Source: Agapetus fuscipes (taxonomy: Eukaryota; Arthropoda; Insecta; Trichoptera; Glossosomatidae). From it: DNA of 64,000 nucleotides. The notes beneath the pieces are model-generated. The model searched no databases, was not told the origin of the DNA, and saw nothing but the letters and a program-made list of their open reading frames with translations. This document shows, piece by piece, positions 1 through 10,911 of the stretch (its first letter is position 1; every line of letters starts with the position of its first letter). A program made the position numbers and the translations under genes. Where the stretch lies: assembly GCA_951799405.1 (NCBI GenBank), contig OX637337.1:4154001-4218000 (forward strand), given 5' to 3'.

Positions 1-358
1 TCCACCCGTGGGAAATGCGCATCAATTAATGCCCCTCTATTCTATTCGCGGCACAGCCATCACATCTTGGGCCAGAGTTTCGCAATGGCCGGTCTCATAG
101 ATACACCTCAAGTTCTGGTGCCATTAATCATCAGGTCGTGCCGAGGAAACGGCAGACTGGAGTCTCTGGTCTTGTCTATTCGTCATCGGAGAGCAAACAC
201 ACTATGATGTACAAGCTTTGAAGATGTTTCTCTTAGTTCCATGATAGAACGACAGACTGACTTTGCATCGCATTTAAAAGAACATCACATTACAAAACAT
301 CATATGACAAAAGATCACAAAACAAAACATCACATACCTAAAACAGAACGTCATATAC

Positions 359-691
359 TGTTATAGTGTTATGATCTTTGCTGGTTCAATTCAATTAAAA
401 TTGTGGCGATCTATTTTTACACAATTTATTTCTGATACGGTTCTCACACAGAGTCATATTACACCATCATAACACGACGGTCAGTTTGCTTCTCTCGCCA
501 CAGAGAGCTTTTCTCCTTATTTATAGTAAAATTATTCTCGAATCATTGAGAATTGAAACATGCGAGACTTTACTAGAGCATCCAAACACTCGAGCAATCT
601 CAATTAGTTCAAGTAGTATCAAACCTAACATTTAGAGACTTCACAGACTTTATCAAAGACAAGCAAATCACACAATTACATATTCGTAACA
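359..691 (-). mobile_element. Solo LTR, family LTR-B
   Basis: The segment starts TGTTATAG and ends CGTAACA, the usual TG...CA boundaries of an LTR, and lies inside FB element 1. Its complement contains the acaatttattt/acggttc region and the cacaattacatattcg end shared with copies near 15.5, 26.4, 40 and 46.8 kb. No target duplication is clear. The minus orientation is inferred from AATAAA-like words and from the related plus-strand copy near 16 kb. Confidence 0.5.
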
Positions 692-840
692 ATGAAAAAA
701 CATCACATGTCTAAAACAGAAAATATTAGAAACGGCAAAGGGAATACGGAAAAATGGAACACATACATATATTTTGCAACGGCATAGTTGTTTGTGATGT
801 TTTGTCACGTGATGTTTGTTTCATGTGCCATTAATGATAT

Positions 841-1241
841 TGTTATGTAAATAGGTAATCTAAATATTAGGTAAAATATGTATAAGTATTAGTTATAGGA
901 ATTCTTTATTGTATTGGTGGGTAGGATTGATAATTGTGTGTAAATAGAGAAGTCACTAGATTACTTTAATTATGTATGTGCTTCGAGAACAGTCTAGCAA
1001 AAATGTGTTCTCAACAGTTCCATCTTCTTAGTATAAAAAGGGTGCAAGTTGTTTGCACTAGCCAGTCAGTCATCTGCGAGCTTCACCAATACATCAAACA
1101 AATTCAACCAGTGAACTAAAACCAGTTTAATGAAATAATTGAGAGTGTCTTTGTAAAAATAAATATAAACGTGTAAAATAAATAAGTAAAAAGAAGAGTA
1201 GTCTTTTATTTGAGAAGTATCCGAACCGAAAAAACGTAACA
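841..1241 (+). mobile_element. Solo LTR, family LTR-A, with ATAT target duplication
   Basis: A 401-bp unit begins TGTTATGTAA and ends CGTAACA. It is flanked by ATAT at 837-840 and 1242-1245. A TATA-like box (tataaaaa, about 1032) and AATAAA words near 1160-1185 fit promoter and polyadenylation signals of an LTR. A relative with the same ends and the same ATAT duplication is at 46434-46813. No internal retroviral-type coding region adjoins it, so this is a solo LTR left by recombination. The 4-bp duplication fits a Gypsy-type integrase (inference). Confidence 0.75.
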
Positions 1242-1534
1242 ATATAATATGTTTTAGGTGTGTGAGTTGTTGTCATGTGATCTTTTGTCCTTGTATTGTT
1301 TTATCATGTAATGTTCTGTCATGTGATCTTATTTCGTGCAATGTAAAGTCATATGACATTATGTCATGTATTGTTTTGTCACTCTGCTGTTCAAACTCTC
1401 ACCAATTTTCTTGTTGTTTTACAGCCGCTTCCATCGAAGATCGTTATGGCTGCAATCGGACATGGATCAAGGTCATCCGAGCAAGGCTGCTGATGTGATA
1501 TTCGGTCGTCATCATCATGATCATCTCATGCTGT

Positions 1535-1600
1535 AAAAACTTGGTTCACTTTTGCCAATGCCACCCCGGTTTCAGGGAAAGGCGACGGGAGGCCTTTGTT
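1535..1600 (+). repeat. Rep-C fragment
   Basis: The short stretch ggttcacttttgccaatg followed by tttcaggg matches the central part of Rep-C. Both ends of the unit are missing. Confidence 0.55.
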
Positions 1601-2429
1601 TAGCAGTGTTCTAGATAAATAAAGATTATGTCTTAAAGAGCGCCGTTTCGTGCTCTTTAAAATGTAATTTCATCAATAAAACACACCTCATTTTCTTTGG
1701 ATCAAACCAACATTTTTTATTTGTATCTAAACTTCGCTCCCATCGTGAGGAACGATTATTTTCAACATCAATTATTCAAGAAGAATTATTTATCATAATA
1801 ATAATAATAATGTACAATTCAATAATAATATTAATACAAAAAAAAAAACATTAAATACATTTCTTGAGAAGCGTAGACAAGTGCAAGCTCGCACCCGATA
1901 TCTGAACGGCAATTTATATTTATTGTTCGCAAGCTGCGAGTGAGTGCAGAGCTTTTCGAGAATTTCGTGAGTTTTGCAATGAAGACACAAGATGGGTACT
2001 ATTATTTTATGACGGCTCACAATGAAAAGGTTCACTCCATCACAAGATAATTATGCTTCTATAGTAAACAATAATTGCTTTCAATAATAATTACAATCGA
2101 AATGGATCAGAGCACGAAGTTTTGAATCATGACGGGTAGATGGTACTTTTTGCGGAGCTGGTGGGTTGCTTCAACCCGTCTGTCAAATGCAACTTGGTGG
2201 TATTGCACAAATTGAATGTTTAGGTTTTTTTGTTTGATAAATTATGAAATAGAAAATAATTTGCTGGTGATGAAGCAGGTACCTACGTATTGCTTTTATC
2301 TACACCTAGTATAAAATATTGTGAATATTCACCACCATCGCGTAAATATTTCGTATAGAACAATATATTTATTTTAGAAACAAATTAACATCATTACTGA
2401 TTCGTATGATGTTATTAATTACAGTATAA
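1601..2429. other. No gene seen; AT-rich DNA
   Basis: No coding potential or recognised repeat is visible. The short ORFs here have low-complexity composition. Confidence 0.5.
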
Positions 2430-2745
2430 AACGCTACGCTACTAAGCTACACATATGGTGTAACTTCTTGCCGCGTTCTTCCCGAAGGAGTCGCATGTAG
2501 CGAGTGGAACCTGTTTATTTTTTAGGGTAAGTGAATTGGCCTTACGCCAACTACTTCAGTTGCAGTGGGGGTTTACAGCTGCCAAATTGACATAGAAGGC
2601 TGGGTAAACCTTGCCGGTATTTTTATTTCCGGTTTGAAATAAACACCCAAAACGGGACAGAAATTCTGACACCCTCGGAGAGATTCGAACCCGAGCTCTC
2701 GTCATGGAATGCAACCACTCTACCGACTGAGCTATCGACCGGACA
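2430..2745 (-). mobile_element. SINE-B, near full length
   Basis: On the minus strand it starts with the tRNA-like head (gtccggtcgatagctcag, box A), then box B (gggttcgaatc near 2690), a body of about 220 bp, and ends in the gtagc...gcgtagcg 3' end near 2436. The tRNA head is a polymerase III promoter remnant and not a functional tRNA, because no cloverleaf 3' half follows box B. Confidence 0.85.
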
Positions 2746-3782
2746 GCGTATAAACAGATTATAGTTTTAACATATAAATGAAATTAAAAAGGTAATGTTG
2801 TATGAAAGATCCCATTGCACTCGTAGCGAGCGATCAAGCTTTCATGCATTATTTTCTATTTCCAGATGGTGGCGAATTTACGCCTACTAGGGGTATATGA
2901 AAGCTAATTTTTTGTTATTAATATATCATTTTATTTGTCAATGCCAACCCTGTTTAGGGGTAAGGTAAACTTATATTTTGTTATTGGTTGCTAAGGAGAT
3001 TTGTCACATAATATATCTACCTGTGACGTTGACCCGGCGAAAAATAATTACAATTTTTTTAACGAGTTCATTATTGTACCTAATGAAGGAATAGGTATGT
3101 AGACAACAAAATCAAAATTTTTACTATTTCAATAAATATTTCAGACAAAATGAAAATTATTTCAGTAGGTAGGTACCTATCTACAAAAAATTTTTTCAGC
3201 ATTTTTGCAAAATTAATATTAATAGGTATCTATTTATAAATTTTATTGGCATATATTTTCTACGGAAATACATAAACAGGTAGGTAAAGCAAAAAATTTT
3301 TTTTTACTATAAATTTGATTGCAAATTCCGTGCTGTGATCCATCACATGAAAAAATGTTTTTTTTTAAACACAATAACACTGTATTTATTTAATAATTAA
3401 TTAATATACACTAATTATAAAGGAAGTATTAGTTACCATTGAAAAATATCACAACAAGAATTTCTTACGTTAAAAACATGTCAGACAGACTGCAACTTAG
3501 ATTAACTTAAAAATTACACTTTTTTTTTAAAAACTATGAGTAGCTTCCTTATGTATGAAAAAAATTATAATATAATTATAGACAATACAATCTCATTAAT
3601 TTAAACTTGAGTTTCATGTATTCAAAGATTATATAATTTTTGAAAAAAAAACGAAGCATTTAAATGACTTCCAAGAGAGTCAACACAGATTCTATAAACA
3701 AAAAAAATGTAGCGTCATAACAGCCAGGTTGCTGGAGGCGAGGCAAACAAAAAAAATTTGGCTTCTAGGGAGCCTAGTTGCA

Positions 3783-3808
3783 TAACTTGTGACGTAGGTC
3801 ACAAGTTA
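3783..3808. repeat. Perfect 11-bp-arm palindrome
   Basis: TAACTTGTGAC and GTCACAAGTTA are separated by 4 bases. The surrounding sequence gives no clue to function. It could be the centre of a decayed MITE. Confidence 0.8.
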
Positions 3809-4013
3809 CGAAAAAAAAGAATCTCATTTCCAAATTATGCGCAAGTATGAAAAAATCTAATTTTTTTAAGTAGGTACCTACTATATTTTTCCACAATCTT
3901 ATTTGACAGATTAATAATATGAGACTGACTGTGTTTTTTTTTATCGATTTTACTCAAATTTGATTTAACGAGAAAGGTGACAAGAGTTGTAAAGATTATT
4001 TTCGGTTACGGCC

Positions 4014-4045
4014 CGTAAGACCCGTAACTTACGGGTCTTCTTACG
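4014..4045. repeat. Palindrome of about 13-bp arms
   Basis: cgtaagacccgtaa faces ttacgggtcttcttacg with a 1-base spacer and one extra base in the right arm. It can form a hairpin or cruciform. No neighbouring gene suggests a role. Confidence 0.8.
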
Positions 4046-5644
4046 TAGGTACCTAGGCAAATCTCTGATTGTGTATATATGTAGTTACATGCGGAACCAA
4101 ATTCTGTGCAACTTAGATTGTAGGTATCTACATTGATTGTTTTCCATTCAACAATTGCAAGCAAAGATGTATAAGCATTTAAGATTTTTAATCAATGCAT
4201 ATAAATAAAGAAAAATATATAAATAAATACCCACAATCAGACAGTAAATATTGAAAGGAATATGAACCCATATCATTTATGTTACAAAAATGTTTAATCA
4301 AAGTTGCAAATGGCTCCAATATTCAACCCTTTAAAAAAACATGACAAACAGTGAAAAATCGTGAACATAGAAAAAGTATCTATTGACATAAATAAGATCG
4401 TATTCTCTTGCAACTTTTTTTGTGATAGGACAAATTTTAAATTATGCAACCAGAAACAAATTCTTACAATTTTAAGGTATGTATTTTTTGGTAAGAAAAA
4501 CAAAGGAAATTGAAAATAATAAAAAATAATAACGCTTTTTTTTTAAATCTAAATCAGAACCTATCAGCTGTTATATTTTTAAAATAAGTAGGTACCAACA
4601 TACCAACGTACCAGATAATACCTGTTTATCTTAAAAGCGATTGGGTCTGCAAATTTGGTTGCAAAAGGAAAAGAGTCGAAAGATACAGAGTACTTTTTTT
4701 GAAAATTTGAATTTGAAAAATATAAGAAAAAATTAAATCGTGATAATTATTTTTAAGTATTGTAAAACATTGACCGAAGCTTGTATGTTTTCTTCTATTT
4801 TTAAGTATTTTTTTTAAATAATTATAATACTTAGATAACTATTTAAATTCCTACTGATATCATTAAGTACATTTAAATAATTTTACAAGTATTGCATTGT
4901 TTTTTCTTTTCCCGTATTGAAAAAGTCGATACATTATTATTTTTTTTTAACTTTTATACAGTCTCCCTTATTTTGCGCTATTTTCCAATAAACGGAAGCC
5001 CACTAAATTTAGATATACATATACATGTAACTAAAAGCCGGGTGTTTCAACTCTAGTAACTACTATAGCTATCGAAAATCTTGTAGCTATTGTGGTATTC
5101 AGAACGATTATTTATATCAAACAGGGAAGAATACAAAAACAGATACCTGCATACTTTCTGTCTAAGCCATTTTTTTTGGAAACATGAAGACTAAAAAAAG
5201 TATTACCTTTGAAGTGCTAAAAAGCAAATGTTTCTTTTTATAACAAGAGTTTTTGTAAAATGAGCAAAAGTTTCCAAAAAGTAAAAAAAAATGGTACCTT
5301 ATTGAAAGCGACGTTATATACTTTAGAAGCATCTTTCAGGTGGTCACCAAAAACAAGAAAGAAGTTTAGAATGTTATGGTTTTAGAAAATCTAAGGGTTG
5401 AAAGGTTATCTGGAACAATTGTTCCAAATAACCCTTTAAAGGTATATATTCTTCCTGAACCACATGGAAGGTATTCCGCATTTCAGACCCGATAGTTTTA
5501 AAAATCCGGCAACAGAGACAGAAAGATGACATGGATGAAAGTCACACATTTCCCAAACTGACACCGAAGTTACGGAACGATTTAGTGATCACCAAAGCCT
5601 GGAGAACTAGACAAAATTAATAATACAAAAACCCATTTGAAAAT

Positions 5645-5935
5645 TTTACTAAGGGTCAGCTTGAAAGCCTCACACTACGCTCGGCAGAAGTCGATAAAAA
5701 GAGTGAACACAGTGTTTGGAGAGCGTGCATTTGCATTTGCTGGTCCTCAAGCCTGGAATCACCTGCCACATCGTGCGAGAGAGCTAGAGGACCTTAGAAA
5801 GTTCGGAAATGCACTGAAGACAAGAAAATTTCTGGCATCATTCGCACAAGCGCCCTTGGAGTGACTACATCACGAAACGGCGCGGCGCCTTAAAGAAATC
5901 ATCAACTCATCGTCATCCCTTCAACATTTGATTGA
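5645..5935 (+). mobile_element. LINE-L2: 5'-truncated L2/CR1-like retrotransposon 3' end
   Basis: The reading frame at 5637-5864 encodes the C-terminal tail of an L2/CR1-type reverse-transcriptase ORF, with FGERAF..AGPQAWNHLP as the key segment. The 3' UTR agcgcccttggagtgactac folds as an outer GCGCC/GGCGC stem with an inner GTGA/TCAC hairpin, and an (ATC)-like tail follows. It is a dead copy, since the catalytic domain is absent. Confidence 0.8.
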
Positions 5936-6007
5936 TTTTCGTTACACAAGTTGAAACACCGCGTGCCAAATAATTGATTCATAAATCAACTACATTAAAT
6001 AACTGCG

Positions 6008-6013
6008 TTTATT
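6008..6013 (-). terminator. Candidate polyadenylation signal of disco
   Basis: AATAAA on the minus strand lies about 400 bases beyond the disco stop codon. It is the first perfect hexamer I see there. Use is inferred from position only. Confidence 0.4.
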
Positions 6014-6414
6014 TTCACAACATCACAAGCTTTTTATAGTTTACTTTGACTCGTCGTAAAAAGTCTGAACCATTAAAATTACAATATTTTGATCGTTTCT
6101 TAAAAAAGCTAAATGGATAATCCACAGATCTAAGTAATAATTACACTGGCTAAGCGATTTAATGTCTAGTGAACAGAATAACTTACCTACGAACATGCAT
6201 GATTTGTTTTGCAGCGAAGGATATTCAATAGTTTTACAAAGATTTGTATATCAACTATTTCGGCGGTTATCTTCGATGTGTAACTAATTATTTACAACAA
6301 CAACAAAAAAACAAACAAACATAAAATAGACACTGATTCTTTAAAACTTTATACGTATTGCATTTCTTTTTTTTAATTATTATTTAAGTTTGCCTCTTAG
6401 GCAGTGAATGTACA

Positions 6415-8643
6415 TCACGAAACCGGTACATGATGCTGGTAGAGCTGCTCTTGGCGTTCACACAGAGAAGTCATTCTTCGCAGGGATTCCCCCGACTCAC
6501 GAAAAAGCAGGTTATCTTCGTCTCTGGGAGGATCAGCTCTCCCTGGAGAAATAACTGGAGGAGAAGAAGCCGAAAGAGGAGAACGGGATTCTCTACCGCC
6601 TACTCCAGCTCTACGCCAATACTGTTGAACAGCTTCAGAGACGAAAACAGGCAGAGAAGGAACTGATTCACCTCCGTAAGGATGGTATTTCAAATGTTCC
6701 AAAGTCGAAGCTAACCCTTTGATGTCAGCGTAAAGTCTGTTGAGTAAATCCGCGTTAAAACCCGCCGTGCTTCCAGGATGGGCTAAAGGGAGTTGCTCTG
6801 AAGGTCTCTGGTGGTTTTGCTGAGGAGATGAAGTGGAAAGGAGTTTCCTGTGCAAGGACATGTTTGAGCTGTGTCTGTCGCGGCTGCGCTTTGAAGGAAA
6901 CGCAGCGTTGCAGCCGTTTATATCGCACTGGTGCAGCAACTTCAAGTGCACATTCCTGAAGTGGATACGCAGCAGAAAGTGGTTCTGAAATATCTGCCCG
7001 CAGGCTGTGCACTTGTCTGGGTTCTCTTCGTCGATCGGTATTTCCAAAGCGTTTAACTCTTCCGGATGCATGTCATCAGAAACAGCCGCATCGCTTTCAG
7101 CCGACGGTGAATGCATTCGCACTAAACTCATTGCTTCATGAGGAAAATCACTTTTTCCCACATCGCCACTGTATAAATCTGAGCGCAAACGAATCTTCTC
7201 TCCAGTAGAATTATTTGAAGATAGCGGAGTCTTCACAACTTCACTTTTGACAGCAACCTTTTCTTCTGGTTCCCTTTTTAACATCAGCGCTTCCTCTCGA
7301 TGTGATTCAAGTTTTGGCATTTTCAACGAAATGGGTTCATTGCTCACATGAAATGTATCATTGTTGTTCAAGGCTTTGTAGTCCACGACACTCTTCATGT
7401 CATTGTTTCTGTACAATTCACCTGACATGTCCTCGTCAGACAAACTCATATCCGTAGATTGCGAACAGCGCGTCGGTTTTTCACTCTTACGTTTCCTCTT
7501 GTTCGGCACTAAAACAACAGGCTTATCTTCAACTGGAACTTTTTTCATCACTGACCGCGGTTCTTCAGATATTTGCACACTGACATGACGCTTGGAAGGC
7601 ATACTCAAGTCTTCGGGTTCGTCATTGTTCTTCACTGACAACACTGTATTATTCACAACAGGTTCGGGTCGCAGGTGTAGTTTTTCGTTCGTTTCTTGTC
7701 CGTACTTTTGATAGTCAGCCAAAAACTTGTTGATATTTGCTAACTTCTGTAATTTCTCTTCCTCCTTCCTCGCGTGCGATTCTTCAACCAACTTCCTATT
7801 GACTTCTTGGGCTCTGTTGTTGGCTCGCTCTTCCGCGACAGCAGAATTCCTGTACAGCTTTTCAAACTCTCCGAAATCAGGCATTGCCCCGTGAGACATC
7901 ACCGGCATTTGATCATGGACAAGCATCGGAAGAGGCAAAGGCATAGGTCTTCCATGAGCCAGGGCGTTCGGAAGAATCGGGAATGGTTGCGAGGACCTTC
8001 CATCGTGCACTGATATCTTCCGCCTCGTATGTGGAGAATGCAGTTTCGGATTGGGATTCGCACTGTGTCTGTTTCTGGATCGCCTCGAGCTGAACATCAT
8101 GGTGCAGCCTTCCACAGAGCACTTGTGCATCTCCCTCAAGTGCACAGCTGAAAAGTGGATCTTCAGCGCACCCTTATCACAAAAGGTCTTCAAACAAACA
8201 TTGCACTGAACCCTTTTCTTCCCGGTAGACGGATTGATAAACTGCATTCCTAGATTCATCGGCCATTGTGCCATATCGTGTCGCTTTCTTCCAGGTCTAC
8301 CATCGTACTGTTCAACAGGAGACCTGGGTGCATCTCCCATGTTGAAGGATATATCAGGAGAGTCTTCTCTGCAGTCTTCTTCGTCAGACTTGTAGTTTCT
8401 GGACTCGTCTGTTGCTGAGGAGTTTGGGGACATCTTCCCGGATGCGGATGCTCTGGAGAAGGCTTCTTCGTTGGTTCCTGGTGGAGGGGCGAAGCTGGCG
8501 CCCAGGTTCCTGAAGTCGAAGGGCTGAGAAGGTGCCCTCGGTGCTCTCTGCTGCTGCTGCTGCCCAGGATGAGGAGGCAGCAGGAAGTAACCCAGGCCAA
8601 GAGGCAGCTGAGAGGACTTGGGAGACGGCTCGCGGTTGTCCAT
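6415..8643 (-). CDS. disco: Disconnected (disco)-family paired C2H2 zinc-finger transcription factor
   Basis: A 742-residue nuclear DNA-binding protein of the disco/disco-related/basonuclin family, which in flies specifies head and ventral appendage identity. Two finger pairs are visible. The first pair uses C147, C150, H163, H168 and C175, C180, H193, H202, with the family-diagnostic segments FINPSTGKKRVQC and FSSRRSRNRHSANPNPKLH. The second pair uses C545, C548, H561, H566 and C573, C578, H591, H598. P343-E-D-L-S347 matches the P-x-D-L-S motif bound by the CtBP corepressor. Residues 261-310 are charged and probably helical, and a basic stretch near 381-387 could be a nuclear localisation signal. 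The start is supported by an in-frame stop at 8659-8661 and a good context (gaaaATGG). The whole ORF is in one exon. Insects often carry two paralogues, disco and disco-r; the second finger pair leaves open which one this is. The family call is very secure and the paralogue is not. Confidence 0.95.
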   Translation of the reverse strand: MDNREPSPKSSQLPLGLGYFLLPPHPGQQQQQRAPRAPSQPFDFRNLGASFAPPPGTNEEAFSRASASGKMSPNSSATDESRNYKSDEEDCREDSPDISFNMGDAPRSPVEQYDGRPGRKRHDMAQWPMNLGMQFINPSTGKKRVQCNVCLKTFCDKGALKIHFSAVHLREMHKCSVEGCTMMFSSRRSRNRHSANPNPKLHSPHTRRKISVHDGRSSQPFPILPNALAHGRPMPLPLPMLVHDQMPVMSHGAMPDFGEFEKLYRNSAVAEERANNRAQEVNRKLVEESHARKEEEKLQKLANINKFLADYQKYGQETNEKLHLRPEPVVNNTVLSVKNNDEPEDLSMPSKRHVSVQISEEPRSVMKKVPVEDKPVVLVPNKRKRKSEKPTRCSQSTDMSLSDEDMSGELYRNNDMKSVVDYKALNNNDTFHVSNEPISLKMPKLESHREEALMLKREPEEKVAVKSEVVKTPLSSNNSTGEKIRLRSDLYSGDVGKSDFPHEAMSLVRMHSPSAESDAAVSDDMHPEELNALEIPIDEENPDKCTACGQIFQNHFLLRIHFRNVHLKLLHQCDINGCNAAFPSKRSRDRHSSNMSLHRKLLSTSSPQQNHQRPSEQLPLAHPGSTAGFNADLLNRLYADIKGLASTLEHLKYHPYGGESVPSLPVFVSEAVQQYWRRAGVGGRESRSPLSASSPPVISPGRADPPRDEDNLLFRESGESLRRMTSLCERQEQLYQHHVPVS

Positions 8644-8668
8644 TTTCAGTTCTCTTTTTCACGTTTCT

Positions 8669-8692
8669 TCACTGGTTCTCCAATGTCTTCAT
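8669..8692 (-). promoter_or_regulatory. Seven-codon upstream ORF in the disco leader
   Basis: ATG-AAG-ACA-TTG-GAG-AAC-CAG-TGA lies 26 bases before the disco start and is out of frame with it. If the leader is transcribed from the acceptor at 8697, ribosomes would meet this ATG first, so it could dampen disco translation. The regulatory effect is inference. Confidence 0.5.
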
Positions 8693-8696
8693 GATT

Positions 8697-8712
8697 CTAT
8701 AACAAAAACAGA
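8697..8712 (-). promoter_or_regulatory. Candidate 3' splice site before the disco coding exon
   Basis: On the minus strand a pyrimidine-rich run (tctgtttttgtt) leads to ATAG, 53 bases upstream of the disco start codon. This is a credible acceptor joining a distant non-coding first exon to the coding exon. No matching donor could be fixed. Confidence 0.45.
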
Positions 8713-9965
8713 ATTATTAGTTTTTGTTACACCTACCTCTTTTCAAACACGAAAAACATTTTTATAGGTCGATAATTGAACAAAAATAATACTACTGTAT
8801 GAAAGGATCATTGATCTGCAAATGCTCACAATTCACAAAAAAAAACAAAGATTAAAAAAAATCAATTGATTTTCATAATCCACTTTTTTTTAAAGGATCT
8901 GTTAATTTATTTTACCCATAAAATATGGTTGATGAAGCGAAAAAATACAAAAAATAGGAAATTCTGACTTGAAGTAAAATTTACGGTTAGTTAAATCAAT
9001 TCAAAAGTTCTAATAAAAGTTTCAGCTTTGAAAAGCAAAATACATTTCTTGAATATTTAAAAAAATGTACCGAAACTTTAAAAATTCACAAAAGCTTCTG
9101 CGACTAAAAAGCGATAAAATATTATTATTATTTATTTCAATCAAATTAAAAAATATATTTGTTTATTAATTTACACACCTCGTAAAATATCAAAATTGAC
9201 AAACACTGACACAAAAACCAGCACTCATTACAGTATTCGGATACTTTTCATAAAAAAAATGTTCAAAAGTAACTTCCAGCACCATCTATCTACGCACGCG
9301 CACACTAAACTAAGGGTCTAAAATCTTCAAAATCACGAAACACCTCGAAACGACAATGCAAGTGACAAAGTTGCGCAAACCCAACTGCACGTGGTGACCA
9401 TCCGACCGCTCGGACGCGACTGGTAGATCCCGCCAGCACAGGTGATTGTGACAAAATATTCCAATTTAAAGTTGTGCGCACAACATTACAACCATCCAAA
9501 TTTAAACAAAGCGTTTTTGTATTTTGTATGCAAAGCGTGTTTTGTGCGCAGAGCTTTTCTGCTGTGCTGGCATCAACGACGGTGACGCCCGCCGTTGAGC
9601 GAAACAGGGACAAAGCGACAAAAGCACAACGCGACACGAAAGAGACAAAACATAAACGGACCTTACCAAGAAAACTAGCCAACCAAATCCGAGAAGGAAA
9701 TAATTAATTCACATTTTATTTTTTTAAACCAACACCTTGAGATATCTGTAAATATGATTCAAACAAAGTTTGTTATTGAGAATGTCGTCTTTTTCTTGGT
9801 ATTTTTTATTTTGGCGCTTTGTCAACATTGTCAACTGTTTTTTATGCTTTTAAAGTAGGAGTCGAGACAGTGGGTGGAGCTAACAGAGTGGGACAGGCTT
9901 AGTGTAAAGGAGGCGAGGCATAGATCAATACGACGCTTTTCTTTGCTAGGCAAAAGTTGCTTTAG
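8713..9965. other. Upstream flank of disco; possible intron and promoter area
   Basis: 8713-9240 is AT-rich and looks intronic or intergenic. 9245-9700 is clearly GC-richer and CpG-containing, which fits a first exon or promoter for disco. The 125-codon minus ORF at 9305-9682 has no recognisable domain and is probably chance. No TATA box or initiator could be assigned. Confidence 0.35.
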
Positions 9966-10003
9966 GAGGGGGTACGTTATGGGGGGGTGGGGGGAGGGTG
10001 GTA
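9966..10003 (+). promoter_or_regulatory. G-run cluster, potential G-quadruplex
   Basis: Runs of 5, 7, 6 and 3 G with short spacers (ggggg, then ggggggg-t-gggggg-a-ggg-tgg) lie about 1.3 kb upstream of the disco start. Four or more G runs meet the usual quadruplex pattern. Any link with disco is positional only. Confidence 0.6.
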
Positions 10004-10616
10004 GGTATTTATCTTGGATATTTACCTATCTATTCTATATTAGGGATTTTCTTTCTATTTAATTTTTTTCAGTGTTTTTTACCTACTTATTTCATTTATA
10101 GATATAGGTATCTAACAAAAATTCCCGTGATTATATTATTATCAAAGCCTTATAAGAATCTTGTTAGAAATATATACAGGACTATTCACAACACATTTTA
10201 TCCACAGCTGATCTATGGGTCATTGTTTTTTTGTACGGAAAATTCACACTAGGCTTCGGTTGAGCCATGAATTTGCCGTGTGTGAATAGTTAATATTAAA
10301 AGCGTTTAAAAGCTAGAAAATATGAGTCTGCTATGGACAAACAAAATATTTTTTAAAGTGCAATGCAATTCACCAACCATTTGTTTATCAGTAAGTTATA
10401 GACAATGAATTTATCTACGCTTCAAGTTACGATAGAAAACTTATTATTTTTTTATAGTTCAATTTGAGTCATTGTTACTAAGAACTTGTTTTCAATGTGT
10501 TATTTTAAAGACAAAAAAAAAATGTTTCCTTTAAAATAGTTGTGCCTCTACCCAATGCACGCGTCGGCTTCCTATATAAGTTAGTAAACTAAGGCAAGTA
10601 AGTAATTTAGTGTATA
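10004..10616. other. No gene seen; AT-rich DNA
   Basis: Overlapping short ORFs such as 9998-10252 are Phe/Ile/Leu-rich by composition. No recognised repeat. Confidence 0.5.
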
Positions 10617-10911
10617 TTCTTGTCGCGTTATCCCTCAAGGATTTCACATATGGCGAGCGGAACCTATTTATATTTGCAGGTAAGGGGGCGGCTGTTACGT
10701 CAACCACGTCACTTGAAGTGGCAGGTTTCCCAGCTCCCGAGGGGCTGTTACTCATTTTCAGTGAAGGCTGAGTAAGCCTCGACGGTATTTTATTTTGGGT
10801 TTTGAATTAAACACGGAAACTGGAATTCATTTCTGACACCCTCGGTGGGATTCGAACCCGAGCTCACGGCATGGAATGCAAGCACTCTACCAACTGAACT
10901 ATCGACCTGAC
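10617..10911 (-). mobile_element. SINE-B, near full length
   Basis: Box B (ggattcgaacccgagctc as read on plus) and box A (accaactgaactatcgacc) are clear at the right end. The body and the gcgttatccc 3' region are present. The last gtagctta tail is diverged, so the copy is moderately old. Confidence 0.85.

Larger units (their letters stand above)
231..1398. mobile_element. Foldback-like (FB) element 1, interrupted by two solo LTRs
   Basis: Arms made of degenerate units of about 15 bp (tgacaaaacatcaca and its complement) face each other. The left arm runs 231-358 and continues at 692-840; the right arm runs 1246-1398. The left end reads ccatgatagaacg, and comparable ends recur at 23.1, 28.3 and 58.8 kb. 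LTR-B (359-691) and LTR-A (841-1241) sit inside it. No transposase is visible. The small ORF at 1262-1498 is only the subrepeat read as Cys/Ser-rich protein. Confidence 0.6.
2746..5640. other. No gene seen; AT-rich DNA with small palindromes
   Basis: About 2.9 kb without recognisable coding or SINE sequence, rich in A/T runs and in gtaggtacctac-like words. A 12-base motif ggtgtttcaact near 5040 recurs inverted near 5951 and may mark a decayed inverted-repeat element around the LINE fragment, but this is weak. Confidence 0.5.

Noticed and set aside
1262..1498. Cys-rich secreted peptide gene
   Set aside because: The Cys/Ser pattern is the translation of the FB subrepeat. Similar ORFs occur at 28.7 and 58.7 kb for the same reason.
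5038..5965. MITE bounded by ggtgtttcaact inverted ends
   Set aside because: The inverted match is only about 12 bases with no target duplication, and it could be chance in 900 bases.
6430..8662. Several other ORFs of 60-114 codons overlapping disco on both strands
   Set aside because: They are shadow frames of the disco coding sequence, with no domain of their own.
9305..9682. 125-codon minus-strand ORF upstream of disco
   Set aside because: No recognisable domain. It lies in a GC-richer, probably untranslated or promoter region, so chance is more likely.
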